DNA of 64,000 nucleotides, taken from contig JAQGDQ010000985.1 of assembly GCA_030141605.1 (NCBI GenBank), positions 1 through 64,000 of the forward strand, written 5' to 3'. Source of the stretch: Tubiluchus corallicola (Eukaryota > Priapulida > Priapulimorpha > Priapulimorphida > Tubiluchidae). The position numbers and the translations under genes are program-made. Below are positions 13,634 to 27,239 of this stretch, one piece after another (the stretch's first letter is position 1; every line of letters starts with the position of its first letter). Under the pieces are notes generated by a model. That model did not search any database. It worked only from the letters and a program-made list of their open reading frames with translations, and was not told where the DNA came from.

Positions 13634-16545
13634 CTTGTTCATGCAGACCGACTGCCAAGAACGCCTTTTCTATGTCGCTAACTAAACCACATTCATGCAT
13701 CCTAAAGCGGAAAAGAGCACAGGCCCGCGATACAAACAGTCATTTAATGAGGGGCTTGTTTTGTAAACTTTGGCTGAGGCATTGTAAACAATACGAATTT
13801 TAGTGCTAGAGCGTTGTGGTGTAATAACGGGATGGTGGGGAATGTAATGTAAAGTTTTACCTGTGACGTTTCAGTAGTGACGGGTTCAATTATGCCTTTA
13901 GCTAATTGATCTTGAATAATATCTTTATATTTTTTAAGCAAATCAGGCTGTTTAGCGAGACGACGAAGAAAAGATTTTAAGCATCCTAATGAAAGAACAA
14001 AATTGTCAGGTGAAACATCTTGCTTACACCGCCAAGGCCATGAAACATAGTATCGACCATTTTTATACTGTATTGTACTGTTAAAGTTTCTCTCAGCTTC
14101 AGTGTCTCCAGCACTAGTAGGATTGTCGGAGATGCCTAGTGTATCCCAAGTCCCAAAAACGGTTGACATCATACTTAGTTTCAGATTTACATACTTGATA
14201 CTGATGATCAAATACCGCCAAAGAGGTTTCCAAGGCATGAGTTTTTAATGGGACCAATCCATCGGTAGTAGAGCCTGGTTCTGCGCAGAGCAAGCTGACT
14301 TTGTGTGCAGGAACAGGTATAGACCAGGTATTATTTCAGCACAAGATGGTAAAATAATTTGAAAATAATAGTCATTTCCAAGAAGCAGGTCAATGTTGGT
14401 CACAGGGCCCACTGAGTCACCGTAGTTATCAGCTAATGTATGACCATATTTGCTATTTACGAAATTAGCAATATTACGTGGCAATGGTTCGCAAAATGTG
14501 GATGGAGCTATGCACTCAACAACACGTACTACTAGAGGGATTTCCAAGTTATCTTTAGTAATCAAATTAATTCTGGTAGTGAAACAAGGAATGCTAGAAA
14601 AAGTATGACTACCGAAAGGTTCCAAGTTTCAAAAATTCGCATTTAGTAGGTTTAATACCCAACCGCATTGCAAGACGTGTAGATATGTAAGAACAGTGTG
14701 AACCGCAGTCCATTTGAACCTTTATTAAAGCCCTCTTATTAGTGCTAGGGTTACTCACAGTACAGAAAGCTGTCTGCATATGTACCCGCTCAGAGCTAAT
14801 GGCATAAAGTGCTTCTTCCCCTTCAAAATGTCGACAGTCCGTTGCATTTGCCGGAGCCGTAACCTAGCTCGGCTGGCTGATGTAGCCTGGATCCAGGAGG
14901 AAACTTCCTCAGGCAGAGATTTCGATGGTGGTTGGAGTTGCTGCAATACACGCAAGAACGTTTTGACTTGCAATTTGAAGCATAATGATTCACACTTAAG
15001 CGTTTCAGACAGCTACCAACTAACATAGCTTTTCGAGCAGAAACTGTTGAGTAAACTGAGCATTCGTCACTGCATTGCTGATTGGACTTGCAAAAGGTAC
15101 AAGTAATTTTCCTACCGGAAGTGCGAGGCAAAGCTTTCTTTTTAAAAATGTCCTTCACCTGTAATACACCATCACTCCGTGAAGTGCTTTCGGCTTGGGT
15201 GGATTGAACTTGCGTGGAGAATAAAGTGGAGACATCTCTTCTTCTATTGCTTCCAGGTTACACACGTAGTTATTCAGTCTATCACGAAGATCTTGAGTGG
15301 TCCATGACTTCCTCTTTTCCAAAGGATCACAAATAGCTGCAAGTACAGACGTAGGCAAACGACTGGTAATTAGTGGAAGTACTAAATAATCATCAATTTT
15401 CCGTCCCGCACCTTCAATTAAGCGCAAGTGAATTTCTAAACCATCCAAAAAGCTTCGCAAATTTTTGGCACCATCGCCTACTTTTTCTAAGCTTTGACAA
15501 CTCTTTGTAATGTCTGTCTAAAAGCACATCTTTGCTGCCAAAGCGCTCTTTAAGAAGAGAAATCACAGCAGGGTAGTTTTCTTTACATAAAACATATCCT
15601 TCAATAGCTCGCGCAGCATTACCCATAAGCTTTCCCTTTAAGTAATGAAATTTTTCGACGTCGTTTAAATCAGGATTATTGTGAGCCGCACTACAAAAAT
15701 ATGCCAAAAAGACTGCCACTGAAACAAATCACCATTAAAATTTTGATCTCTGATTTGGGAAGTTTATGCTGCGAACTAGATTTTGGCGCAAAAACTGTAG
15801 TAGGTGTAGATGAATGAGGTGCATGTGAATGAAACGTCCCGTCAAGTCCATGTGTGACTGTCAGTACGTCCAACTGCGCAGTAACTTGTTTCACTTCATC
15901 TCCAAGATTGAGATTTTCATCCGTGAAGTCACTGGCTTTTTGCATAAGCTCTATAGAATGACAAGATTGCAAGGCTTGATCAGTGAGAGCTTCTACACGC
16001 CCAAGTTTTTCAATGAGAGAGGTTTAATAGCGCGTATTTTGCCGTTAACAGAAGTAGGATCTTTGTTAATAGCTTGGGAAGAAAGTTTAACTAAATCATT
16101 AGCAATTTTAATATCTCTACGCATCGCATCAACGTGTTTTGTCCGAATCAAAATGGTAGAGGCTAGCCTAGCGGCAGTAGCAACAGCTTCCGGGGCCATA
16201 GCAGTAGCACCAATAGTGAAGGGTTGGACATGAAGTTGATGTTCACGTTTAGGAATGGCGTCAGTTTCCTGACCTGGCTTGATCTTTGGTAGATCACCAA
16301 GGGGTAAATCACCAATGATGTCATCACATTCCTCCATTTTAGGCAAGGTAACATTTAAATCTGGCAGCTGAGCTGAAGCAGCAACATCTGTTACGTCATA
16401 GTCAGGATTAACTGGATTAATTGCATCGCCTTCTAAATCCAATTCTGGAATTTGTATCTCGCTGCCATCATCATCTGAATTGGCATTACTATCAGTCAGT
16501 CCCGACCAGGTGATGGTCCCGACCAGGTGATGGTACATTTATCTC

Positions 16546-17999
16546 TTTTTGAGCTTGCCTTCTCGTCTTATACATACTGAAAGGCAAGGATTAGCAACCA
16601 AGCAAGCATAATGTAATTACAAACAATAATATTCAATGTTAAAAGCTCGTTTTTTTTATTTTTTTAGAATGTGTAGGCAAGATTTAGATCGTATGCAAAC
16701 AACAGTTAAACAACAATTAAATTATTACTCTGCATTGACCATTTATTTATAACTCAAATCAGCTGATTATTATACTGTAGTCAGCCGTCCAAATGCAATA
16801 AATATTTGCTGTATACACTTTCCCTTGAAAGATTTACACAGGTGACCTTGTCACTTATTTTGCTATTTTAAGTACTGGGTGACCCAGAAAAATATCAAAC
16901 GCAATGAATAAGTAAGGGCAAACAATTTTAGCCACTAAGATACTAAAAAGAGTAATTTTGTGTGCACATTAATCAGCTTCTACTACTAAAAATGCAAAGT
17001 CAAAAAGGAAAAAAGTTTCATGGGTACCAAATTAAAACAATTTAATCCACAAATCTCAGTTATTGCAAATTAACTTGCCTGTAGAACACAGTAAAAAGAA
17101 ACAAATTATGTTTCTGTAAATTCGAAACTGTATTAAGACTTTTCGTCAATGTTTATATGCGCCTTACGGCATTCTCCGTAAAACAATAAGTGCATGATTC
17201 ACAGTAGCCATTAACACCGTGCTCGTAGGTCTTACATGCGTACATCGACAAAAAACATTGGCTTCCTTCCTTTGCCAGTGATATACTGCAGCAACCTGAA
17301 AAATACTTTATAAAAGGCACAATGTGCCTCCCTTAACAGAGAAAGACTAAAAATTAAATGATAAACATATAAAGACTATCTGCAAGTCACAGAGAAGGGT
17401 TTCGAGGACCATATCGAAAAAATTGAATTTGATGACAAATAGCTTTAAAGAGAGGGAGAGCCTGTCCTGATCGGGCACTGTTACCACTAATTTATGTCTA
17501 ATTTATTGCAGCGAGAAAGTATGCATTACGCTTAAACCTTAGTGGGTATTGATTGATTTGCTCTTACCTGTGATTTTGCATTAATTGTGCTGTGAAAATA
17601 ATCCAGTCAAAAATAGTCATTAGAGAAACATAACGAACGATTTGTATAAATTGTGGTCACACTAATAATACACTTTATTAACAAATTTAACTGTTACACT
17701 TTACATTACGTTACAAGTTACAAATTATAACAAAAATAATCACATAATTCACAGCACTTTAAATAATTTCACATATAAGCTTATATAAAAAACAAGAAAA
17801 AGGGGACCACCTTTTGTGATACCTGCTGTTAGGTGGTCACCGATTAGCGGTGACACTTCCTTTTTATAGGCAAGGTTAACTAAACGCAGGGTTACACATG
17901 CTTGAAAGAAGCATACGATCTAAATAATATTGTAAGGCTACCACAGAAGCCAGGCTTGGTTTAAAACGGATTTTCCGACAATAACAGGTATAAGTTTTG
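16546..17999. other. Intergenic, nothing recognised
   Basis: AT-rich sequence with no open frame of note and no repeat that I could match elsewhere in the window. Confidence 0.5.
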
Positions 18000-18110
18000 C
18001 AAAAAACGGCCGAAAAATGGCCATTTTTGGAGGTTTTTCGCCCCCCGTTCGTCCCGGTGGGCTCGATTCGAAAAATAAACCCCCAATGGCACGACACGAA
18101 TCTTATATAT
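18000..18110 (+). repeat. GC-richer interspersed repeat, copy 1
   Basis: Contains AATGGCCATTTTTGGAGG followed by TTTTCGCCCC and GGTG...CGATTCGAAAAA. The same order recurs at 18880-18995. It is probably part of an interspersed element; no coding sense. Confidence 0.6.
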
Positions 18111-18879
18111 TCAACGGTAATTCAACGATGGGTGTAGTACGTGTACTTAGAATTCGCGAGAGGGCCACGGCGTCCCGTAACGGGCGTATTCCCGGTCCTA
18201 ACTCCCAATTTTTTCGAAATTTTGGCCAAACGGCCTGTAGAAAAAAACGAACGGCTTTTGGCAGGATAAAATGTGGTGAAAACAGGGTTTAGACAATCAC
18301 CCTGCGGAAAACCAGTGTTTGTGTAAAATTCCGAGTTAAACACACCATCACATCTTACTTGCATGAATAGCAGCATAGTGAAACCATGCAAAACATTTTG
18401 TACAAAGTTATATTGTGTGCTATGACAAACGTTATTAGACCCATCTATCAATAATCAATAATGTACAGGCATTCTACATTAGTTTTGCGTATTGCTTCTC
18501 AGATGATAATAAGCTAACAAATATAGCTTACATGTATAACACTGTAGAATGGATGGTGACAACAATGCCTGGAACAGCCGCGAAATTTCTCAAAGTCGAA
18601 AACAATGGGTGTTCCAAACAGCGTACAGCACGGGGGGGGGCAACACTCTCCCGTTTTGGGACATCTAGTGGACATCTCTCTCAAGGAAACCAACACTTTG
18701 AAGACGGTTTCGTCCTCCTTCTGAGTTTGTTTATATTTTATCAACATGCCCAAACAGTTGCACAAATCGAGTTTTTCTAGGGCTGCTTGTGTAGTTTTTA
18801 GCAAAATTCATGTGTATGGGTCCGGAAAAACGCCCACTACGGGAACTTACACCCACCGTTTCAAATCTCTAGAAATAAG

Positions 18880-18995
18880 AGGTACAAGTTTTTGCGAGAA
18901 ACGGGCGCAAATGGCCATTTTTGGAGATTTTTCGCCCCGTTCCTTCCGGTGACCCAATTCGAAAAAATAACCCCAAATAAGACCACACTAGATCG
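18880..18995 (+). repeat. GC-richer interspersed repeat, copy 2
   Basis: Direct-orientation partner of 18000-18110, with AAATGGCCATTTTTGGAG, TTTTTCGCCCCG and CAATTCGAAAAAATAACCCC. The two copies are about 85-90% alike by eye. Confidence 0.6.
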
Positions 18996-19189
18996 AGACA
19001 TTTCGTTCGATATTATATAGATCGCCGAAGATGTTGAAGTCATTTGAGCTGGGGTCTGTAGCCTCGTCGGTTATAAATACACATGACCATGGCTCATATA
19101 TCTTTCAGGTCATTCATAATCAACAAAAAATAATGATTTTATCTCATTTACTATAACTAGCTGCTATAAATAATTTTAGAAATTTTAGG

Positions 19190-19440
19190 CTCTCTTTTGA
19201 AAATCAATTCGTTCTTGACAAATTGTCGCGGACTGTAGCAAGTGTAAAACAGTCGCGATTTCAAACACTTGTCGAAGCCGCATTCATAGGTAGTTTTGAC
19301 CATGTAAAGGTAACATGGCACACGTGATCTTAAACTTGTACCTAATCTATTTTTAGTTATAATGCATATCGAATGTTATAAAAGCTTTCTGTCAAACTAA
19401 CTCATTGGTAATGTCTAGATACTGTGTCTTACCACAGTAC
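19190..19440 (+). repeat. About 250-bp interspersed repeat, copy 1
   Basis: Shares TGTAGCAAGTGTAAAACAGT, TCGAAGCCGCATTCA and GGTAGTTTTGACC with an inverted copy at 52880-53110 in a receptor B intron. No coding potential. Probably a non-autonomous transposon, but ends are not defined. Confidence 0.7.
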
Positions 19441-19499
19441 CAAATTTCGTATTTCGTATTTCGAAAGATTTTGAAGTCTTCTTCTTCTTCTTCTTCACT

Positions 19500-19765
19500 G
19501 AATCAAACGTCCAGGGACATGATTCTGCCCACCTCTCTATGCCAGGACTCCCTACACGCTACAATGCCCCAAGTGGATTTGTTTCTAAGGATCAATGCTG
19601 AAGTGTTTAAATCTTTCTGTGCAAAATCTAAGTATGTTAACATTTGTCCTCCTGCAGGTTTTTTAGCAGGTTCTATGGCTTGTTGAAGAGCTAACTTCAC
19701 TGGAACGTCATCAGGTAGTCTAAGCATATGCCCAATCCATCTTAAACGTCGTCTTTTTATTTTTC
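19500..19765 (-). mobile_element. LINE relic (C-terminal ORF2 fragment)
   Basis: On the minus strand the translation contains LRRLRWIGHMLRLPDDVPVK and, further on, ESWHREVGR. This is the familiar 'RRLRWxGHxxR...R..W' stretch downstream of the reverse transcriptase in many non-LTR retrotransposons. The fragment is about 85 residues, stops at both sides, and lies between the BEL/Pao relic and the sulfotransferase gene. Confidence 0.75.
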
Positions 19766-20495
19766 TTGTCCAAGGTTCTTCTTTTGTTTTTCATATAGAT
19801 CTTTGTTTGAAATTTTCTTTGGACATCTAATACCCAAAATGTTTCTGTAATTTCGCCTTTTTTTGAAGTCAGTAAGATGCCAATTTTATAAGTTTTTCGG
19901 GCGTTGCTAGGCAATCATGGTCACCATGGTAACCAAATTTTTCACTGCACAAGTATAAACCTGCCCGCTGTGAATGTTTACTTAGAAAAAGATGAGCAGT
20001 TCTTCTGATAAGAGTGCCTTTTACCCTCAGTCCACATTGCGCTACATTGTTTTTATATGATTACTTACTAGGCATCCTGTCACGAAAGCTTAAACTACCA
20101 TGCATGTTTACACAGGCCAAATAAGCTATATAGAGAGAGGCGAAATAAGAGTAGCTAATTGTGCATAATGGCATATAACACAAACAGAACTTTTAACTTG
20201 CTATTTAAATAACTGCACAAATTCATTTTTCATTCAATTTCGAGTGCTTATGAAAGTCGTTCGTTTTACTTTGATTTTATAAGCAAAATGGCGTCTTCTG
20301 TCACCCCTTTCTTCAGTTAGCTAAGTCGACCTTGTGTACCTCGTGTCCTTTATGTGTAAATAAGGACATGAAAAAGATAAGTTTAGATAACTCATTTTCG
20401 CCAAATTATCTCTGCAAGTATTTGGTAGTCATCGCATTATAAATTTATGTTACTGTCATATACTTCGCTCTATACGTCAACATAGGAAACAAAGA
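19766..20495. other. Upstream region of the sulfotransferase gene
   Basis: The 5' flank and probable promoter or 5' UTR of the gene starting at 20496. I see no convincing TATA box. An AG at the end of CAACATAG, 10 bases before the ATG, could be a splice acceptor but is not supported further. Confidence 0.3.
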
Positions 20496-23400
20496 ATGTC
20501 TGAAGAAATAGAGTGTGACGGGGATTACAGCTTTCAGGCTGAGAAGCCACTACATTTGCTGTCATCTTACGTGTTCCATGGAGTGCATTTTCCACATCCA
20601 GGTCTGTTGACTGCGAGCGGCTTTGCGACCATTGGAAAACCCGAAACAATCTACAATTTGGAATGCAGAGACGACGACATATTCGTTAGCAGTTATCCCA
20701 AGTCTGGTGAGTCGTAACGATTGGTATTTTTGCTCCTGAAAAGCAAACTGTCTATATCTTGAATTCATTAACAAATGTCGTGACGCTTACGATTTCTTTA
20801 TCTTATTTTTTATTAGTTCTTAATTATGATCATTAGTCATATTATTACATTCTCTTGTTAAAACATTAAAAATCCTACACAAGAAATTTCAGCTATAAAA
20901 TAAGTCTATTTCTTTACATACAGTCTGAACTTTCATCCTTGAACTAGTATGCATAACATTTACCTTCATTGAATTGCTGGCTTCCTTGCTTCACGGAAAA
21001 AACTTACCTGGGCAGTTGGCTTTCAGAGATCACTGAGTAAGCATGTGACTTAAACTGAGAGAGCAATGTATAGTGCTGTTAATGATTTATATAAATAAAG
21101 CTCACCTGTATTCTACTTGAATTCTACCTGTATGCTAGTGTGTTAGCAATTACCTTCAGAACTTCTTCATAACAAATCGGTTTTCAATATAATTATTATT
21201 TTATTAGTAGGTTATCGTAATACGTACAAGCCTCTTTTGGAATGTAATTTCATGCTACGCAGAGTAAAGTAGTGTAAATGAGTATAATGTACAGCTTTAG
21301 AATGGTTTAAAAAGCAACGCACTTTTTATAAGCCAAGGCGTTTCTTCAGATCGGCCATATATTTCAACGAAATTATTCCAAATCGAAATCAAATCAAAAG
21401 GAATTTATTTAGTGGAAAAGATAAGTCCATAGAGCATTTAACCAGCTAACATGACGTGCGTGTACTTTTGCGATTGCAAAATGTAAGCACTGCCTTGTAC
21501 GAGTGGTGTTTTATGCATTAACACACTCCATTGAATTCAGACAGCAAGACTTGGGACTAGTTCCCAAACTCCAGAACAAGGATTAATTAAAAATGCTAAC
21601 TGAATTTACTGTTGCTATGCCAACAGGATCAACTTGATGCCTTGGTGGCAACAGGCATGGCATATCTTCTTGCAGGTTATTTTTGTTAAGTGAGTCTTCT
21701 GGGGGCGCAAATGTTTACTGCGATAATATTAATACTGTCTTTACTGTTTCGTGTTGCACAACCACGAATGATAAATAATCGAAGTTCTCTTTCAGGAAAC
21801 ACTTGGACGAGAGAAATAGTTTATCGTATAGTGAAAGATCCAGATGTGAAGAAATTTGACACAAGAATACAAGATATACGATGCCCCGACCTTGAACTTT
21901 AGTGAGACATTTTGTATCTTGTCCCCTATTATTTTAATATTTTGGCTTGGTACATTATTGATGATGTTGGTAACCAGTTACTGCTACGTGAGTACATAGC
22001 ACTAATAAGTGTAGTGACACAGCAAAGAATCACAGTCACAAATATATATATATAAGTATAGTACCTTTAGTGTACTTTTTAGATCCAGATCTAATGCAAA
22101 ACGTCACACAGCTCAAACCTCACAAACTCTTGCTCGTTGACAGCCACTACCATAAACATACGAAAACAAGAAAAATAAGTGGACGTTTAGTAACGATAAG
22201 TCACTTATTCCAGAAAATATATCATTGTTATATTTACCTTCATGCAAAAAATCGTCTTGCAAAACACGAAAAAAGTGAACTTGATAGTTTCGTTTAAGAA
22301 TATGTGCATAATATGTCAAGGTTTTGTGTGAAAGATTAAATGTTGTTACCGCACGACCAAAATGTTGATCTTTCATGAAAAGTCTACCGCAACATAAAGC
22401 TTATTGTAAAAGTAAAATGTAGATCTTTTTACGTATATTTATGTTGCAACTAATTATTTTACAGTATCTTAGGACCAACGTTAAACCCAGACTAAACTTT
22501 GTAAATAGAAGTTTTATTTTGTACAGTAGAATCTGGTAACCTCTTGCTATGTGCACAAATCTAGAAATTTGAAGTTAATCCATTATATGCAACGCCAAAA
22601 GCTCAAACTTTGAATTGAGACCTTACTGTTAATTTGTAATTCCTAATTAAATTGATCTCAACAACGATAGCAACGATAACGACAGCCCATATCAGTGACG
22701 CCGTTTAGTAATAGACTAGTAGTATAGTTTAATTAACAAAAATTATCTTTTTTTGCATGGAGTGAAACATATTTCATCTATCTTATGTCTAAAAAAAGAT
22801 ACATTACGTTTTACATTACTATATACAACAAAATGAAAAAAATAAGCATCGAAAAAACACAAAAAACAAAATATGATTGTTTGTTAAATGTACAAATCGT
22901 GCGATATATAACATAGCAGTAACAACAAAATACGTCTATTCGTCTGTTTTTCTTTTATATACACTTATATACCTTTGTACTCATGGCTTTTAGTGAACTG
23001 GATGGAGGTGGGTGGAAAGGCCACGAGGCACCGCCACTCAAAGACTTTGAGTCTCCTCGAGTTATGAAGTGTCACTCTCCATGGAATTGTATGCCAAAAG
23101 AGTCAACCATGGAAAATAGTAAAAGCAAGGCAAGTTACTTTTGAAATTACTGCGTATGTATGATCAATCGTCAGTAAACAATGTTGGAGCAAGTTAAAGT
23201 TACAGCCAGATCAATAATGATGAGTAATTTTGGAAAACTTTACAGATAATCTATGTAAGTCGTAACTTTAAAGATGTGGCAGTATCTTTCTACTTTTACG
23301 CGCGAAGTTTGAAGATACCAGGAGAGGGAAACCTCGTTGAGGATGATGTGAAAACAATGACGCAACGTTTCATGAACCGCAAATGTGAGTATATGAAAAA

Positions 23401-26400
23401 GAAATAAAATTAATGTTAACTGCATTTTTGTAAAGCAACGCCCAATGTTCTGTTAGAAAAATACTGCTATTGATTGTTGTTTCTGAGTAGGTAATTTTTG
23501 GTAGGCACACGTTAACAATCTGTTATGGCGGAAAGAGCCGAGAAGCAACCATCAGACTGCTACTATAACAATTTGTTATGGAGGAAGTAAACTGACAAGC
23601 AACCATCAGACTGCTACTATAACAATTTGTTATGGAGGAAGTAAACTGACAAGCAACCATCAGACTGCTACTATAACAATTTGTTATGGAGGAAGTAAAC
23701 TGATAAGCAACCATCAGACTGCTACTATAACAATTTGTTATGGCGGAAGTAAACTGATAAGCAACCATCAGACTGCTGCTATAACAATTTGTTATGGAGG
23801 AAGTAAACTGATAAGCAACCATCAGACTGCTACTATAACAATTTGTTATGGAGGAAGTAAACTGACAAGCAACCATCAGACTGCTGCTATAACAATTTGT
23901 TATGACGGAAGTAAACTGATAAGCAACCATCAGACTGCTACTATAACAAATTGTTATGACGGAAGTAAACTGATAAGCAACCATCAGACTGCTACTATAA
24001 CAATTTGTTATGGAGGAAGTAAACTGATAAGCATCCATCAGACTGCTACTATAACAATTTGTTATGGAGGAAGTAAACTGATAAGCAACCATCAGACTGC
24101 TACTATAACAATTTGTTATGACGGAAGTAAACTGATAAGCAACCATCAGACTGCTACTATAACAATTTGTTATGGAGGAAATAAACTGATAAGCAACCAT
24201 CAGACTGCTACTATAACAATTTGTTATGGCGGAAGTAAACTGATAAGCAACCATCAGACTGCTACTATAACAATTTGTTATGGAGGAAGTAAACTGACAA
24301 GCAACCATCAGACTGCTACTATAACAATTTGTTATGGCGGAAGTAAACTGACAAGCAACCATCAGACTGCTACTATAACAATTTGTTATGGAGGAAGTAA
24401 ACTGATAAGCAACCATCAGACTGCTACTATAGCCTACTGTTTCAACTACTGTTGCCTACTTTGCACTTATTTATTTATTTTTGTTTTTATTTGGCAAAAA
24501 CAGTTTTACATAGCGAGCTGCATTTGATATCTACATTTTTTCAACTATTGTGAACCTCAATCCACAAAAAATGAATTGGCTACTTTTTTCTCGGCAGAAA
24601 TCATCTTGGTAGCAACTTGCTGAGCTTCCATGCTTTCACACAGCGAGTTGTCAGATTTACGAATCAATCTTTTATTTATGTATTTATTTGTTATTATTAT
24701 CACATTCAGTACAATATAATGACATTAAGCACACAGTGACATCAAAATTATTACATCTACTGTATTAAATTGTTATGTTTCATACACTATCGTTATCATA
24801 AAAGAATAATTGTACTGCAGTGGGCTAGAGAAGCAAAGCCCACTGTCATGTGAACCCGATAAAAAAATAATGGATGAGTGAACAAAAAAAAAGAACTGGG
24901 AGAAAGGTTAGATCACACAGGAAGGGTAGAAGGATGTGTTAGTGGAAATGGTAGGAAGAAAGATAATAGATTGCGCTATGTTGACATATTTATTTTGTCA
25001 TTATTTTATTTTGCATTAACAATCCGAGATAAATTAGAAAATGTTTCTTTTTTTAGCCATATACGGAGGCTATGCATTCCATAACCTAGGATTTTGGGAG
25101 CAGAGACATAGAGATAATGTTTTGTTTATATTCTATGAAGACATGGTAAAGGTGAGCTACTCCAGAATTTTTTCAGTCCATTTGGAAACTTACTTCATTC
25201 ATTGGTTAAAATACATACAGATTTGCTTTGGGAGCCTACTATATAGGCCTACTATATACTCGATTATACAGGAAATTCTTCTATTGCTTTAAACTAAACT
25301 CTTAATGGCAGGATCCAGTTGCGGCTGTGAAGAAAGTGGCAAATTTCGTTGGACAAAAACTGACGGACGAGCAGATAATGAAAATCGTAGCTGAGACATC
25401 GTTTGACAAGATGAAAAATGACCCGTCCTGTAATTATGAGTTTCTTGCAGACGTGGGATTTCGACCTGAGGGTGGTACGCCATTCATGAGAAAAGGTACT
25501 ACACGTATAATGATTACAACGAGTATTGGTAGTCAATTTTAGCGTTCCCGATATTTTTAGAGAGTTTTTGTGTCAGAATTTTCATTGTTCTTTGAAATGG
25601 ATACAAAACACCAGTTTAATGTGTTGACCAAAAGTTTTTTATTCTGAAAGACAATTATTAACATTTAGTTTAACTTGCATTGAATGGAAGAAAATTAGTT
25701 GTATGATTAAATGTATTGCTATAACTAAGTATTGATATAAAAATTATGTAAACTATATTGAAATTAATTAACAATAACTTACGTTGTTAGAGCCTTTAAC
25801 AGTTACAAAGACAGGAATGAGAACTCCAAGTAGCCTTAAGAACAACAATGTCACAACAATGAATTCGTAAGAAATTCACAGTCATAATGCTCATCACAGT
25901 CAGAAAAATAGAGCAATGGCGGAGAGAACCAAAAGACGGGTAAAATGTCATAAAACTACTATAGCTATAGCTCACGAAAGGCCAAAATGCTAATGTATTC
26001 AAGGATATTAGGTGCTTCAATTTTAAAAGAGTGACTACTGTAAAAGGTAAAAAGCCTACTAAATAAACAGGTGGCAGCACCGTGGCAGTAATTGAGAACT
26101 AAATTAAAACCAAAAAGGGCCTATGCACCCACTACAGTTCTTAAATACATCTAACCTAAAAAATACACCACACACACGTTACTTTTTATCACCCATGAAC
26201 AAAATAACAGTACATGTATAGTGGAAATTACTCAATGTAGCTACTAGATAGATATCAAGCATCAGCTATCTATATGAAATTAGTTTCTGTTCAAACAAAA
26301 TTGATATCATCAACACATCTCATTCGTTGTTGGCATCCTTCTGTCTCGGAAGACAATGGAGTGTGCGTCAAGAGAATCAGTTATTGATCACATTGATGGA

Positions 26401-26905
26401 GCTGCAGCGCCTCTACACGTGGCCGTTGGTTCACTTGACCTTTGCCGCCCTCTAGCCGTTGGCTGCCTGTGCAGCTCCTCCGCCTAGTGTCGAAATACAG
26501 TGTGGGCATCCCGCAAGCCTACAGCACCTGGTATTCCTAGGCGGTCACCCATCCAAGTACTAACCAGGCTCTACGTTGCTTAACTTCGGTGATCAGACGA
26601 GAACCGGTGTTTCAAACGTGATTTGACTGTAGTACCGTGATCATGTAATTAGGTATTGATAATATCGTCAAAACCTCGCTCACTTTACACTTACATCATA
26701 TATATAGAATGACGTTTTATGTGAGCAACCTGATTTTCTTTTGCTTCTCTGACATTAATTTTGATTAAAACAACCATTTGTTAATTTTTTAGGAAAAGTT
26801 GGAAACTGGAAGGAACATTTTGATGACGAACTAAACAAAATGACGGACGATTTCATTCAGAAAAATTTCAAAGGAACAGGATTGACCTTTACTTACGAAT
26901 TATAG
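20496..26905 (+). CDS. Cytosolic sulfotransferase (SULT family)
   Basis: Transfers sulfate from PAPS to a hydroxyl or amine on a small acceptor in the cytosol; the acceptor cannot be told from sequence. My exon model is 20496-20706, 21796-21901, 22994-23129, 23246-23384, 25057-25151, 25312-25495 and 26793-26905: 984 nt, 327 residues plus stop, a normal family length. The 5'-phosphosulfate loop YPKSGNTW spans the first splice junction. SPRVMKCHSPW in exon 3 carries the catalytic-His region, and IIYVSRNFKDVAVSFY in exon 4 is the 3'-phosphate-binding motif. NVLFIFYEDMVK in exon 5 and RKGKVGNWKEHF across the last junction (KxGxxGxWK) complete the PAPS site and dimer region. There is no signal peptide. 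The intron after exon 3 begins with GC (GCAAGT). The intron after exon 4 holds a large minisatellite, and the last intron a 5S-SINE. All phases agree, so the gene looks intact. Confidence 0.93.
23518..24432. repeat. 54-bp minisatellite, about 16 copies
   Basis: Tandem units of exactly 54 bp, each with AGCAACCATCAGACTGCT and a perfect palindrome ATAACAA-T-TTGTTAT. The array lies in the intron between sulfotransferase exons 23246-23384 and 25057-25151. Because 54 is divisible by three, the minus strand has an open frame of 297 codons repeating 18 residues. I regard that frame as non-coding. Units differ mainly at single sites (GGAGG/GGCGG/GACGG; GACAAG/GATAAG). Confidence 0.95.
24665..24995 (-). 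mobile_element. Retrotransposon 3'-end fragment, copy 1
   Basis: About 320 bp shared with 27240-27570 in the same orientation, for example ACAGGAAGGGTAGAAGGATG and CACATTCAGTACAATATAAT. On the minus strand it ends in an AAAT-rich tail, as the 3' ends of many LINEs or SINEs do. No coding domain is left. It lies in a sulfotransferase intron. Confidence 0.65.
26326..26632 (-). mobile_element. 5S-rRNA-derived SINE, short copy
   Basis: Minus-strand relative of 10967-11466, lying in the last sulfotransferase intron. The 5S head is at 26632-26515 and keeps the sequence GAAGTTAAGCAACGTAGAGC and the C-box region. The body continues without a terminator through GCGGGATGCCCACACTGTAT to CATTGTCTTCCGAGACAGAA and GCCAACAAC. 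It lacks about 190 bp of the body found in the long copy. Clear target-site duplications are not visible. Confidence 0.85.
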
Positions 26906-27239
26906 ACTTAACAGCTATGGTTATCATGCCCCCTGCTATTATATAAAGCCTAATTGCTTCAGAATATAACTTTACACAAGCAGATAGGTCTTCGCACCTT
27001 CCAAATTATCGTATAGAAACAACACATGAATATACAATTAACTGATATGTATCTGTTTTGCGGAAATATTACATTAAATGGCGCTTTTGTGGTAGTTCTG
27101 GTACTTTAGTTTCTTACTGTTGTATGTCTGAATCTTTGTCAGTTATGATTAGGACTAGTTCAGTTTGCAATAGTGAGCTAGTATCGTTATCTTTCAGACA
27201 GCTTTTACATAGGGCTGAATTCAGTTTCTAAGGCAATAC

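Noticed and set aside
23523-24416. 297-codon open frame on the minus strand made of 18-residue repeats
   Set aside because: It follows automatically from a 54-bp minisatellite whose unit is divisible by three and has no stop in that frame. It lies in an intron of the sulfotransferase and has no promoter, signal peptide or flanking exon.
23518-24432. CRISPR-like array of regular repeats
   Set aside because: Units are contiguous without unique spacers, and the genome is eukaryotic.
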